The notes under the pieces: generated by a model | Seen by the model: the letters and a program-made list of their open reading frames with translations, nothing else | Databases searched by the model: none | What the model was told of the DNA's origin: nothing | Translations under genes and position numbers: made by a program | DNA from: an uncultured Phascolarctobacterium sp. | GTDB lineage: Bacteria; Bacillota; Negativicutes; Acidaminococcales; Acidaminococcaceae | Assembly: GCF_900770955.1 (NCBI RefSeq) | Contig: NZ_CAAGLX010000016.1 | Span: forward strand, 1 to 26,145 | Length of the DNA: 26,145 nucleotides | Direction of reading: 5' to 3' | In this document: positions 16,078 to 23,629 of the stretch, piece by piece | Layout of the letters: every line of letters begins with the position of its first letter | Position numbering within the stretch: the first letter of the stretch is position 1

Positions 16078-16104
16078 GTTAACCAACGAAGTGCATCGGT
16101 TAAC
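16078..16104. promoter_or_regulatory. Downstream BirA-type biotin operator of bioB
   Basis: GTTAACC at 16078-16084 and GGTTAAC at 16098-16104 form a perfect inverted repeat (GTTAAC-N15-GTTAAC) at the predicted transcription start. This is the form of the BirA box known from the Bacillus biotin operon. Bound BirA with biotinyl-AMP would block bioB transcription. Confidence 0.85.
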
Positions 16105-16130
16105 TACTAAGGTTAGGGATGTGAATTACA

Positions 16131-17120
16131 ATGCAAAAGATTATCGCACTGACTGATAAGGTTTTAAATGGTCAGGATATTACTAAAGAAGAAGCTGAAT
16201 TTTTGATTAACGTGAGCGATGACGACACCATGCTGCTTTTGGCTATGGCTGATAAGATTCGCCAAAAATATGCCGGCGATGCTGTTGACTGCTGTGCAAT
16301 CATCAACGGCCGCAGCGGTAAATGCAGCGAGAACTGCAAGTTCTGCGCACAATCCGCACATTATCATACTGGTGTTAAGGAATACGGTCTGCTGAGCGAA
16401 GAGGAAATCTTCAATGCAGCTAAAAAAGCTAAGGAAGCAGGCGCTGTACGCTTCTCCATCGTTACCAGCGGTCGCGGACAGAGCAAAGCCGATGACTTTG
16501 AAAATATCTGCCGTACCCTGAAACGTATTAAAGAAGAGCTGCACATTGAGGTTTGCGCTTCTTTGGGCATTTTGACTGTAGAGCAGGCAAAAGAGCTGCG
16601 CAAGGCTGGCGTAACCCGCTACCATTCCAATCTGGAAACTGCAGGCAGCAACTTCCCGAATATCTGCAGCACTCATACCTATGCTGATAAATTTGTTACC
16701 ATCAAAAATGCTCAGGCTGCTGGCCTGCGCGTTTGCAGCGGCGGTATTTTAGGTCTTGGTGAAACGCGCGAGCAGCGTGTAGAATGGGCCTTTACTCTGA
16801 AGGAACTGGGTATTGACAGTGTACCTCTGAATATGCTGACTCCGATTCCGGGTACTCCGTTTGAAAACAACAAACCGCTCCCGCCGCTGGAAATCCTGCG
16901 TGCGTTCGCTGTTTTCCGCTTTATCCTGCCGAAAGCACAAATCCGTACCGCAGGCGGCCGCGAAGTAAACCTGCGTGATTTGCAGGCACTGGCACTCAAT
17001 GGCGGTGCAAGCGGCATTATGATCGGCGGCTATCTGACTACTGCCGGCCGTGGCACTGACCGCGATATGCAGATGCTCAAGGATCTTGACCGTCCGCGTA
17101 GCATGCCGAATCTTGCTTAA
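16131..17120 (+). CDS. bioB: Biotin synthase
   Basis: 329 residues. A radical SAM enzyme that inserts sulfur into dethiobiotin to make biotin in the cytoplasm. The CX3CX2C cluster is Cys65, Cys69 and Cys72 in GKCSENCKFCAQS. Further BioB motifs are CASLGILT, the YHSNLETAGSNFP sugar/substrate strand, GGILGLGETREQR and PLNMLTPIPGTPFE. Length and motifs are complete. No other biotin-synthesis gene is present here, so dethiobiotin must come from genes elsewhere or from outside. The ribosome binding site (AGGG at 16115) is weak and distant. The two operators upstream point to control by biotin level. Confidence 0.97.
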   Translation: MQKIIALTDKVLNGQDITKEEAEFLINVSDDDTMLLLAMADKIRQKYAGDAVDCCAIINGRSGKCSENCKFCAQSAHYHTGVKEYGLLSEEEIFNAAKKAKEAGAVRFSIVTSGRGQSKADDFENICRTLKRIKEELHIEVCASLGILTVEQAKELRKAGVTRYHSNLETAGSNFPNICSTHTYADKFVTIKNAQAAGLRVCSGGILGLGETREQRVEWAFTLKELGIDSVPLNMLTPIPGTPFENNKPLPPLEILRAFAVFRFILPKAQIRTAGGREVNLRDLQALALNGGASGIMIGGYLTTAGRGTDRDMQMLKDLDRPRSMPNLA

Positions 17121-17172
17121 TTAGTTTTCCATGAATTTTTTATAAAATCTTACACCTTAAAATCTCAAAAAG

Positions 17173-17212
17173 ATAAGCAGACTGAGTTGCGAGTAGTCTG
17201 CTTATTTTTTTT
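17173..17212 (+). terminator. Rho-independent terminator after bioB
   Basis: Perfect 11-bp stem ATAAGCAGACT with AGTCTGCTTAT, an 11-base loop and eight T residues. Confidence 0.92.
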
Positions 17213-17216
17213 ATGC

Positions 17217-17328
17217 GTGCGTGATAACGCACCGTCTTCCGCATCATCAATCCTTGCCGACTCCTTATTTATTTGCTAACGCACCGTCTTCCGCATTACC
17301 AATCCTTGCAAACTCCTTATTTATTTGC
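17217..17328. repeat. 52-bp tandem repeat (two copies plus a partial third) with a small hairpin
   Basis: Copy 1 is 17225-17276 and copy 2 is 17277-17328. They are the same length and I count four differences. A degenerate third start (CTACGCACTGCC) follows at about 17329. Each copy contains TAACGCACCGTCTTCCGCAT and CTCCTTATTTATTTGC. A perfect 6-bp hairpin, GTGCGT-GATA-ACGCAC at 17217-17232, overlaps the left edge. The array lies between the bioB terminator and the rapZ promoter and has no open frame worth calling. Confidence 0.85.
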
Positions 17329-17357
17329 CTACGCACTGCCCTCTACGGCAATTTTTA

Positions 17358-17366
17358 TGATATAAT
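17358..17366 (+). promoter_or_regulatory. Extended -10 promoter of the rapZ operon
   Basis: TGATATAAT at 17358-17366, with a second overlapping TATAAT at 17366-17371. No clear -35 is seen. It lies about 35 bases before the rapZ ATG. Confidence 0.55.
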
Positions 17367-17401
17367 ATAATTTACTAATGACTTTCAAGAGGTGAAGCAA
17401 A

Positions 17402-18262
17402 ATGCAGTCACACTTTCTTATTATTACCGGTATGTCCGGTGCAGGTAAAACGCAGGTTGTGCGTACCCTGGAGGATTTAAATTTTTTTTGCATAGACAAT
17501 TTGCCTGCTACACTGATTCCCAAGTTTGCGGAATTATGCCGCCAAACATCGGAGGACAAGGTAGCACTTGTTGTCGATATACGTGGAGGACGTTTTTTTG
17601 ACAAGCTGCTGCAGGTTTTGGATGAAATGGAGGCCAGCGGCCAAAAATACGAGCTGCTGTTTTTGGATGCTTCCGATGCAACATTGGTTCGCCGTTACAA
17701 GGAAACGCGTCGTCGTCATCCCTTGGGTGAGCGCAATACCTTGTTGAAGAATATTACCTGTGAGCGTGAATTGCTGGATCCGCTGCGCGAAAAGGCTACG
17801 CATATTATTGATACCTCGACGCTGAGTCCGGCACAGCTGAAGGCTAAGGTAACGGAAATGTTTGGTGAAGGCTCGTCCAAAGAGCGCATGGGTATTGTTG
17901 TGCGCTCCTTTGGCTTCAAGCATGGTCTGCCGCTTGACAGTGATTTGGTGCTGGATGTGCGTTTTTTGCCGAATCCGTTTTATGTGGAGGAGCTGCGTAA
18001 TATGACAGGCAATGATCGTCCGGTAGCGGATTTTATCTGCCGCTATCCGCAGACCTTCCAGTATCTGAAGCTGGAGGAGCAGCTGCTTGATTTTCTTGTG
18101 CCGCAATATATTAACGAAGGCAAGGCGCAGCTTGTTATCAGCGTCGGCTGCACAGGCGGACAGCATCGCAGCGTTTTTATTGCCAATAAATTGTACGAAT
18201 ATCTGCGTGAAAAGGGTTACAGCGTTGATGTGACGCATCGTGATATTCCTCACAGAAAGTAA
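17402..18262 (+). CDS. rapZ: RNase adapter / nucleotide-binding protein RapZ (YvcJ)
   Basis: 286 residues, the normal length. The N-terminal P-loop domain has Walker A GMSGAGKT at residues 10-17 and a Walker-B-like DIRGGRFF region. The C-terminal domain has PYVEELR-type and CTGGQHRSVFIANKL motifs used for RNA or metabolite binding in Escherichia coli RapZ. In Enterobacteria it controls glmS mRNA decay. In Firmicutes the YvcJ homologue is a nucleotide hydrolase of uncertain role. An AGAGGTG precedes the ATG. It is followed after 12 bases by yvcK, then whiA, the classic Gram-positive cluster linked to cell wall precursor supply and cell division. Confidence 0.96.
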   Translation: MQSHFLIITGMSGAGKTQVVRTLEDLNFFCIDNLPATLIPKFAELCRQTSEDKVALVVDIRGGRFFDKLLQVLDEMEASGQKYELLFLDASDATLVRRYKETRRRHPLGERNTLLKNITCERELLDPLREKATHIIDTSTLSPAQLKAKVTEMFGEGSSKERMGIVVRSFGFKHGLPLDSDLVLDVRFLPNPFYVEELRNMTGNDRPVADFICRYPQTFQYLKLEEQLLDFLVPQYINEGKAQLVISVGCTGGQHRSVFIANKLYEYLREKGYSVDVTHRDIPHRK

Positions 18263-18274
18263 GGGAGGAGCCTA

Positions 18275-19636
18275 ATGGGGTGGATTAGTTGGCTGTGTCC
18301 CGGCATTAATTTGAAGCGCTGGCTGCTGCTTTTTGCGGCAGGTGTACTTTTATGTGCTTTGGGACTGGCTTTGTTTTTTAATTATCAGCTGATGGGCAAG
18401 GCAGAAGAACTGCTCTTCCAGATGACCTATCTGACGACGGGACGCTATTCGAACGGCCTGATTATGACGATGGGTGTGGGCTTGCTTATCGTAGGCTTTG
18501 CTATTATGGTATACGGAACGCGTCGCTTGATCAGTTCGGTAGTATCTGTCGTGGTACCTGACAAAAACGGTTCATTAATGGAAACAATTTTTATGCAGCG
18601 CAAGCTGACACGTGGCCCTGCTATTACCGTTGTAGGCGGCGGTACTGGTCTGTCGACGCTTTTGCGCGGTATGAAGTATATTACCAATAACTGTACTGCT
18701 GTAGTAACGACTGCTGATGACGGAGGCTCTTCCGGACGTCTGCGTAAGGAGCTGGGTATTATTCCTCCCGGCGATTTGCGTAACTGTCTGACGGCGCTGG
18801 CTGACCGTGAGCCGCTGATGGAACGTTTGATGCAATACCGCTTTCAGGGTGATTCGCCACTGGCAGGTCACTGCTTTGGTAACCTGTTTATTGCGGCGAT
18901 GGCGCAGGCCGAAGGCGGCATGGAGGCCGGACTGAATGCTACGAGTCAGATTCTTAAGGTGCGTGGCAGGGTTATTCCATCTACGCTTGAGGATATCCGT
19001 CTGCAGGCGCGTATGACTGACGGCAGTATTGTAACGGGCGAATCGGAGATTCCCAAGGTGCGCAAGCATATTAAGAAAATGATGATGCTGCCGGCTGACG
19101 CACAGGCAGCCAACGGCGCTATTGATGCTATTTTAAATGCCGATGTGCTTATTTTTGGACCGGGAAGCCTGTATACCAGTGTTATTCCCAATCTGCTGGT
19201 TGAAGGAATCCGTGATGCTGTTGTCAGGTCCAACGCCATCAAAATCTATATCTGCAATGTTATGACACAGCCCGGTGAAACTGATGGCTACGGTGCCTAT
19301 GACCATGTGCAGGCGTTGGTTGACCATGTCGGTACACAGTTTTTGGATTACGCTATTGTCAATTCCCAGGACGTTACTTCAGAGCAGCTGCGTCAGTATG
19401 ATGCGGAGGGTTCGCGTCCGATTACGCCGGATATTGATAAAATCCGCAGTCTGGGAATTACGGTTGTGCCGGCGCGTCTGATAAGCAAGGACGATTTGGT
19501 GCGCCATGATCCGCGTAAGCTGGCGCGTGTGCTTATTGCCTTGATTTATCGTCTGCGTCTTTTTGGGCGCGGTATGCAGTTTTTCGATTATTTCTTTATG
19601 CGTGCAGGTATGAAGAAGCTGTATAAACAAAAATAA
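18275..19636 (+). CDS. yvcK: YvcK/gluconeogenesis-factor family protein with N-terminal membrane anchor
   Basis: 453 residues. The C-terminal Rossmann-type core starts at about residue 115 (GPAITVVGGGTGLSTLLRG) and carries the TTADDGGSSGRLRKELGIIPPGDLRN and CFGNLFIAA motifs of the family (YvcK/CofD-like, UDP-sugar binding). The first 110 residues are an extension with two membrane helices at about 15-35 and 61-80. The Bacillus subtilis protein is only a little over 300 residues and soluble. In Bacillus YvcK is needed on gluconeogenic carbon sources and affects cell-wall synthesis and PBP1 placement. The anchor may hold the protein at the membrane. A GGGAGGAG precedes the ATG. Confidence 0.94.
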   Translation: MGWISWLCPGINLKRWLLLFAAGVLLCALGLALFFNYQLMGKAEELLFQMTYLTTGRYSNGLIMTMGVGLLIVGFAIMVYGTRRLISSVVSVVVPDKNGSLMETIFMQRKLTRGPAITVVGGGTGLSTLLRGMKYITNNCTAVVTTADDGGSSGRLRKELGIIPPGDLRNCLTALADREPLMERLMQYRFQGDSPLAGHCFGNLFIAAMAQAEGGMEAGLNATSQILKVRGRVIPSTLEDIRLQARMTDGSIVTGESEIPKVRKHIKKMMMLPADAQAANGAIDAILNADVLIFGPGSLYTSVIPNLLVEGIRDAVVRSNAIKIYICNVMTQPGETDGYGAYDHVQALVDHVGTQFLDYAIVNSQDVTSEQLRQYDAEGSRPITPDIDKIRSLGITVVPARLISKDDLVRHDPRKLARVLIALIYRLRLFGRGMQFFDYFFMRAGMKKLYKQK

Positions 19637-19680
19637 AAACAGACGCTGCAGCCTTGCCGGCTGAGAAGGGAGGAGTCTGC

Positions 19681-20619
19681 TTGTCTTTTTCCAATGATGT
19701 AAAAAATGAATTATCCCGTATAGAAACAAATGATGCTACCGGTGACAAGGCAGAGCTGCTCGGTCTTTTACGTATGAGCGGTGCGATTGTTATTCGCGGT
19801 ATGAATATAGGCATTCACTTTTCTACTGAAAATGCTGCTTTGGCCAGACGTGTACTGCAGCTGCTGAAGAGCAATTATCAGGTGCAGACGGAGGTAGTTA
19901 TTACCCGTTCGCGCCGTTTGAAGAAGAATAACCGTTATCAGGTTCATGTAGTGCCGGCACCGCAGGTAAGTAAGGCGCTGAACGAGCTGCAGCTGCTGAG
20001 TGTAGAGGGCGATTTAAAAAATCCGCTGCTCTCACATCATGAAGGCAAGCGTACCTTTTTGCGTGGAGCTTTTTTGGGCGGTGGCAGTATCAGCCGTCCG
20101 GCAAGCGATTATCATTTGGAGATGGTTACCGGCAACGAGGATTTTGCGCAGACGATTATTAAGGTTATGCAGAGCTTTTCCTTGAAGGCTAAGCTGACCG
20201 ACAGAAAAAACGAGTATATTGTTTATCTTAAGGATGGCGAAAGCATTATCAGCTTTTTGAGCGTTATCGGCGCGCATAATGCAATGATGGAGCTGGAAAA
20301 TGTCCGCATTGTCAAAGAAATGCGCAATAATGTCAACAGAGCGGTAAATTGCGAAACTGCTAATCTGAACAAGGTGGTTAAGGCTGCCGTGCGTCAGGTA
20401 AGCTGCATCCATTATATTGATGAGCATATGGGACTGAGCGAGCTGCCTCAGGGATTACAGGATACGGCGCGTTTGCGTCTGCAGTATCCCGATGTATCGT
20501 TAAATGATTTGGTCGAATACTCCGGTGGCTTGGGTAAATCCGGCATTAATCATCGTTTGAAGAAGCTGCAGGATATAGCAGTAGGTTTAGGTATGGAATT
20601 GGAGAAGGCAGATAAATGA
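19681..20619 (+). CDS. whiA: DNA-binding protein WhiA
   Basis: 312 residues from a TTG start. The N-terminus MSFSNDVKNELSRIE is the standard WhiA opening. The central domain is a degenerate LAGLIDADG homing-endonuclease fold (FLRGAFLGGGSISRPASDYHLE), and the C-terminal helix-turn-helix is at about residues 255-310 (LRLQYPDVSLNDLVEYSGGLGKSGINHRLKKL). WhiA is a sporulation regulator in actinomycetes. In non-sporulating Firmicutes it acts in cell division and chromosome segregation. A TTG at 19654 lies upstream of the GGGAGGAG at 19668-19675, so TTG 19681 with 5 bases of spacing is the start. It overlaps the deacetylase gene by 4 bases. Confidence 0.95.
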   Translation: MSFSNDVKNELSRIETNDATGDKAELLGLLRMSGAIVIRGMNIGIHFSTENAALARRVLQLLKSNYQVQTEVVITRSRRLKKNNRYQVHVVPAPQVSKALNELQLLSVEGDLKNPLLSHHEGKRTFLRGAFLGGGSISRPASDYHLEMVTGNEDFAQTIIKVMQSFSLKAKLTDRKNEYIVYLKDGESIISFLSVIGAHNAMMELENVRIVKEMRNNVNRAVNCETANLNKVVKAAVRQVSCIHYIDEHMGLSELPQGLQDTARLRLQYPDVSLNDLVEYSGGLGKSGINHRLKKLQDIAVGLGMELEKADK

Positions 20620-21482
20620 TTAAGAAATTATGCTTAGTGTTCCTGGCACTGGTTGTCGTGCTTTTGGCGGCAGCAGGTGTTGCATGGAAGCTTAACGGCG
20701 AGCGTTGGCAGGAGGAATATGCGGCCTTCAGAAAAACCGGCGCTCCGGTACTGATGTATCACGCTGTCGGTCCGGAAGAAGGCGAGGACTGGCCTAAAAC
20801 ACTGATTATGAAGCCGGATCTGTTTGAATCGCATCTGAAGTACCTGAAGGAGCAGGGCTATACGATTGTGACGGTAGCAGAGCTGGCAGAGCGTCTGCAG
20901 CAGGGAAAAAGTGTAGATAAGTATGTTGCCTTGAGCTTTGATGACGGCTATAAGAACAATCACAGTGTGGTGCTGCCTTTGCTGCAGAAGTATGATGCCA
21001 AGGGCTCGTTCTTTGTCATCAACAAGGATATGGGCGATGAGCTGCATATGAATGAGCAGGAAATCAAGGAGCTGATTGCTGCCGGTATGGAGCTTGGCTC
21101 GCATACCTACAGTCATAATCCGCTGGCCGCTATTGATGAAAAATATCTGGTGTGGGAGACTGATACGTCACGTTATTGGCTGAAGAAGAAATTCGATGGC
21201 TATATTGTGCGTACCTTGGCTTATCCTAACGGCAGCTATAATGACAGGGTTATCGCCGCAGCGAAAAAATATGGCTTTTACAGGGCGCTGACTGGTCATG
21301 TAGGTGTCAATACAGCGGCTACGTATAAAAAGGCACCCTTTGAAATGTATCGTGTAACCGTTGCCGATGACGGAAACGGACTCGATGGCTTCAAGAGACG
21401 CTTAGAGCAGGCCTATTTCTTCGGCTTTTTGCAGACCAAGGGCATTGATATTAATATTGTACGCGACATATTTGTGCGCTAA
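20616..21482 (+). CDS. Membrane-anchored polysaccharide deacetylase
   Basis: 288 residues. A hydrophobic segment at about 4-23 (KLCLVFLALVVVLLAAAGVA) is a signal anchor, placing the enzyme outside the membrane. The NodB fold has motif 1 ALSFDDGYKNN with the Asp-Asp pair, motif 2 ELGSHTYSHNPL with the zinc-binding His-Ser-X-X-His type arrangement, and motif 3 TLAYPNGSYND. The opening PVLMYHAVGPEEG is typical of deacetylases of peptidoglycan or surface polysaccharide. It overlaps whiA (ATGA) and is the last gene of the rapZ operon. The natural substrate, most likely N-acetylated wall or surface glycan, cannot be told from sequence. Confidence 0.92.
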   Translation: MIKKLCLVFLALVVVLLAAAGVAWKLNGERWQEEYAAFRKTGAPVLMYHAVGPEEGEDWPKTLIMKPDLFESHLKYLKEQGYTIVTVAELAERLQQGKSVDKYVALSFDDGYKNNHSVVLPLLQKYDAKGSFFVINKDMGDELHMNEQEIKELIAAGMELGSHTYSHNPLAAIDEKYLVWETDTSRYWLKKKFDGYIVRTLAYPNGSYNDRVIAAAKKYGFYRALTGHVGVNTAATYKKAPFEMYRVTVADDGNGLDGFKRRLEQAYFFGFLQTKGIDINIVRDIFVR

Positions 21483-21492
21483 AGAAAAATTA

Positions 21493-21519
21493 GGGAGGCG
21501 GTTGTCTCCCTTTTCTTTT
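21493..21519 (+). terminator. Rho-independent terminator after the deacetylase
   Basis: GGGAG stem with CTCCC around an 8-base loop, followed by TTTTCTTTT. It ends the rapZ-yvcK-whiA operon. Confidence 0.75.
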
Positions 21520-21528
21520 GTATATGAA

Positions 21529-21555
21529 GTTAACCATAAAAATAAATTGGTTGAC
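21529..21555. promoter_or_regulatory. BirA-type biotin operator of bioY
   Basis: GTTAACC at 21529-21535 and GGTTGAC at 21549-21555 (GTTAAC-N15-GTTGAC). The right half-site is part of the -35 box. It is the same design as the upstream bioB operator. Confidence 0.8.
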
Positions 21556-21579
21556 AATAATCAAAAATTAGCGTATTCT
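21551..21579 (+). promoter_or_regulatory. bioY promoter
   Basis: TTGACA at 21551-21556, a 17-bp spacer and TATTCT at 21574-21579. The start is expected near 21586. Confidence 0.8.
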
Positions 21580-21592
21580 ATAAACTATGAAC

Positions 21593-21608
21593 TGTGACAG
21601 ATGTCACA
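21593..21608. promoter_or_regulatory. Perfect TGTGA-N6-TCACA palindrome in the bioY leader
   Basis: TGTGACA and TGTCACA are separated by GA. The core TGTGA-N6-TCACA matches both the Crp consensus and the core of the Rex redox operator (TTGTGA-N6-TCACAA, 11 of 12 here). It lies at about +8 to +23 of the predicted transcript, a position fit for repression. Confidence 0.6.
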
Positions 21609-21629
21609 AAGGCTTTGGAGGCGTGTGAT

Positions 21630-22181
21630 ATGCATTTAAAAACAAAAGAATTGATTTTATGCGCATTGTTTATTGCGTTTGTAACTGTTGGAACTTTTAT
21701 AAAAATTCCTGTAGGCACTGATGTCTATACACTGCAGTTTTTGTTTACCTTATTGGCAGGCCTGCTGCTCGGACCTCGTCTGGGTGCGATTGCTGTCGGT
21801 ACATATGTTGTTATGGGCCTGGTTGGCATCCCGGTTTTTGCTTCCGGCGGCGGCCCGGGTTATATTGCACAGCCGACATTCGGTTATCTGCTGGGCTTTA
21901 TCGTTCAGGCCTGGGTAAACGGTGCCTTGGCACGCAAGGCTAAGCAGATCAGCTTCCGTACTCTGATGGAAGCAAATCTTGCCGGTATGGTTATTGTTTA
22001 TCTGTTCGGACTTGTATGGTTCTACGTTGTATCCAATTATATAATCAATGCGCCGATTTCTGTTTGGGCAGTTATCTGGTACTGCGGTATTTTGCAGGTT
22101 ATTCCGGATGTTGTGCTCTGTGTTGGTGCGGCGATGCTGGGTGTGCGCGGTTATAAGGCCGGTATCTGGCTGAATGCATAA
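21630..22181 (+). CDS. bioY: Biotin transporter BioY (ECF S component)
   Basis: 183 residues with about six membrane helices. The family signature is visible: LCALFIAFVTVGTFIKIPVG, the LQFLFTLLAGLLLGPRLGAIAVGTYVVMGLVGIPVFASGGGPGY core and QPTFGYLLGFI. BioY binds biotin in the membrane and takes it up alone or with an energy-coupling (ATPase) module, which is not in this window. A GTG at 21594 lies inside the regulatory palindrome and upstream of the GGAGG at 21616-21620, so ATG 21630 is the start. The BirA operator upstream suggests it is expressed when biotin is scarce, together with bioB. Confidence 0.95.
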   Translation: MHLKTKELILCALFIAFVTVGTFIKIPVGTDVYTLQFLFTLLAGLLLGPRLGAIAVGTYVVMGLVGIPVFASGGGPGYIAQPTFGYLLGFIVQAWVNGALARKAKQISFRTLMEANLAGMVIVYLFGLVWFYVVSNYIINAPISVWAVIWYCGILQVIPDVVLCVGAAMLGVRGYKAGIWLNA

Positions 22182-22182
22182 A

Positions 22183-22227
22183 AAAAGCAGTCCTGACAAC
22201 CTTTTTAAAGGTTGCGGGACTGCTTTT
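22183..22227. terminator. Bidirectional terminator between bioY and the redox operon
   Basis: AAAAGCAGTCC at 22183-22193 pairs with GGACTGCTTTT at 22217-22227, with an inner AACCTTT/AAAGGTT stem. The A-run and T-run on either side let it work on both strands for the converging genes. Confidence 0.92.
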
Positions 22228-22232
22228 GGCTT

Positions 22233-22766
22233 TTAAAAGGCCTTTTGCAGGAAAGCGTCGAGGGAAGACTCGTTCATGCTGCCGACTATGCGTGTAACTA
22301 TGCGGCCGTCGGCGCTGATGATGTAGGATGCTGGAATAGCGTCGATGCCGTAAGCCTGTCCGAGTGCCTGGTGGTCGCCGTAGGCAGCGGGGAAGGTGTA
22401 GCCTCTGTTTTTGACAAACTGAGCAGCTTCTTGCTCATTGTCATCTATACTGAGAATAATAAAATGCATTTTGTCTTTGTATTCGCTGTATTTCTTTTCA
22501 ATATGCGGCAGCTCGCCGACACAGGGAGGACACCAGGTCGCCCAAAAATTGATGAAAACAGGCTTGCCTTTTAAATCGCTCAGACGCATGGTTTTGCCAC
22601 TGCTTAACTCTTTGTAGCTGAAATCAGGTGCGACTTCGGCAGCTGAGGCCTTAGCAGTGCTCATCTGCGGTTTGCTGTCGGCAGTTTTATCGGAGAAGGG
22701 ACAGCTGCAGCCTGCAGTAAATAATAACAGTGCAGTCATAGATAAGGTTAGCAGAATTTTTTTCAT
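22233..22766 (-). CDS. TlpA/ResA-like thioredoxin lipoprotein
   Basis: 177 residues. MKKILLTLSMTALLLFTAGC is a lipoprotein signal with Cys20 as the lipid anchor, so the thioredoxin domain faces the cell envelope. The active site is WCPPC with Cys79 and Cys82, and the cis-proline loop is DAIPASYII. Proteins of this kind reduce disulfides of envelope proteins such as apocytochromes, or act in oxidative repair. A further in-frame ATG upstream (22862) lies before the AAGGAGG, so the start at 22766 is chosen. It is the last gene of the three-gene operon. The upstream 4Fe-4S membrane protein may be the electron donor (inference). Confidence 0.92.
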   Translation of the reverse strand: MKKILLTLSMTALLLFTAGCSCPFSDKTADSKPQMSTAKASAAEVAPDFSYKELSSGKTMRLSDLKGKPVFINFWATWCPPCVGELPHIEKKYSEYKDKMHFIILSIDDNEQEAAQFVKNRGYTFPAAYGDHQALGQAYGIDAIPASYIISADGRIVTRIVGSMNESSLDAFLQKAF

Positions 22767-22810
22767 GTTGACCTCCTTATACAAGATACAAGAAAACAGG
22801 TGTATATAAA

Positions 22811-23629
22811 TTAAAACTTTTTGCCAAGGGAAATTGCTTTTACCGGGCAGACGCTGCGGCATTCACCGCAGGCAATACATTCACTGTCACCTACATGCTG
22901 ACAATCCATTTTGCAGTGCTCCATACAGAGGTTGCAGTTGATGCACTTGACGTGGTTAACCTTCATGCCAAAGAGGGATATTTTATTGAAAAGCCCATAG
23001 ATGGCACCCAAAGGGCAGATAAAGCGGCAGAAGGGGCGGTAGATAAAGATTGCTGCCAGTATGGTAAGGCACAGTAACGTCAGCTTTAAGATGAACAACT
23101 GGCCTAAAAGCTCACGAAGCTGCGGCTTGAAAAATGCCAGGGGCAGAGCAGCCTCCAGCGTACCTGCGGGACAGATAAATTTGCAGAAGGCCGGTACACC
23201 GCTGCCGGTGAACTGATAAAAGGCTAAGGGTAGAATAATGAGAAAAATCAGCGCGATAAAATATTTCAGATAGCTGAGCAGATAGGTAAAACGGTTACGC
23301 TGCAGCTTAGGTGTAGGAATTTTGTAAAGCAGCTCCTGTAGCAAGCCGAAGGGACAGCCCCAACCGCAGATAAGTCGCGCAAAAATTAATGCGAAGAGCA
23401 GAATGAGGCCGAGCACATAGAAGGGAATACGCAAAAATACACCGCTGAGAGAGCTTTGCAGCGAACCGAGCGGGCAGGCACCTAAGGCTCCGGGGCAGGA
23501 ATAGCAGTTTAACCCCGGCAGGCAGATATTTTTACTGCTGCCGCGCCAAATATTACCATTGGCAAAGCCTGACAGATTGCCGTTATATAGGAGGGCCGTG
23601 CAAATCTGTACGAGCTTGCGTTTAACCAA
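22811..23629 (-). CDS. NapH/YccM-like 4Fe-4S membrane protein
   Basis: 272 residues with about four to five membrane helices and many cysteine clusters. The N-terminal CYSCPGALGACPLGSL, two membrane-bordering clusters (GWGCPFGLLQELLYKIPTPK and CRFICPLGAIYGLFNKIS), and a C-terminal ferredoxin domain with CINCNLCMEHCKMDC and CIACGECRSVCPV are visible. The family passes electrons across the membrane, as NapH does for quinol oxidation. A start at 23701 would overlap nearly all of the small upstream gene in another frame. The TTG at 23629 follows a GGAG by 10 bases and couples to the stop of that gene, so I prefer it. It may supply electrons to the thioredoxin lipoprotein (inference). Confidence 0.85.
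   Translation of the reverse strand: MVKRKLVQICTALLYNGNLSGFANGNIWRGSSKNICLPGLNCYSCPGALGACPLGSLQSSLSGVFLRIPFYVLGLILLFALIFARLICGWGCPFGLLQELLYKIPTPKLQRNRFTYLLSYLKYFIALIFLIILPLAFYQFTGSGVPAFCKFICPAGTLEAALPLAFFKPQLRELLGQLFILKLTLLCLTILAAIFIYRPFCRFICPLGAIYGLFNKISLFGMKVNHVKCINCNLCMEHCKMDCQHVGDSECIACGECRSVCPVKAISLGKKF

Noticed and set aside
17225..17328. CRISPR array
   Set aside because: The units are 52 bp head to tail with no unique spacers between them and no cas genes nearby.
22212..22574. 120-codon plus-strand open frame
   Set aside because: Antisense to the thioredoxin lipoprotein gene, which has a lipobox, a CPPC motif and a good ribosome binding site.
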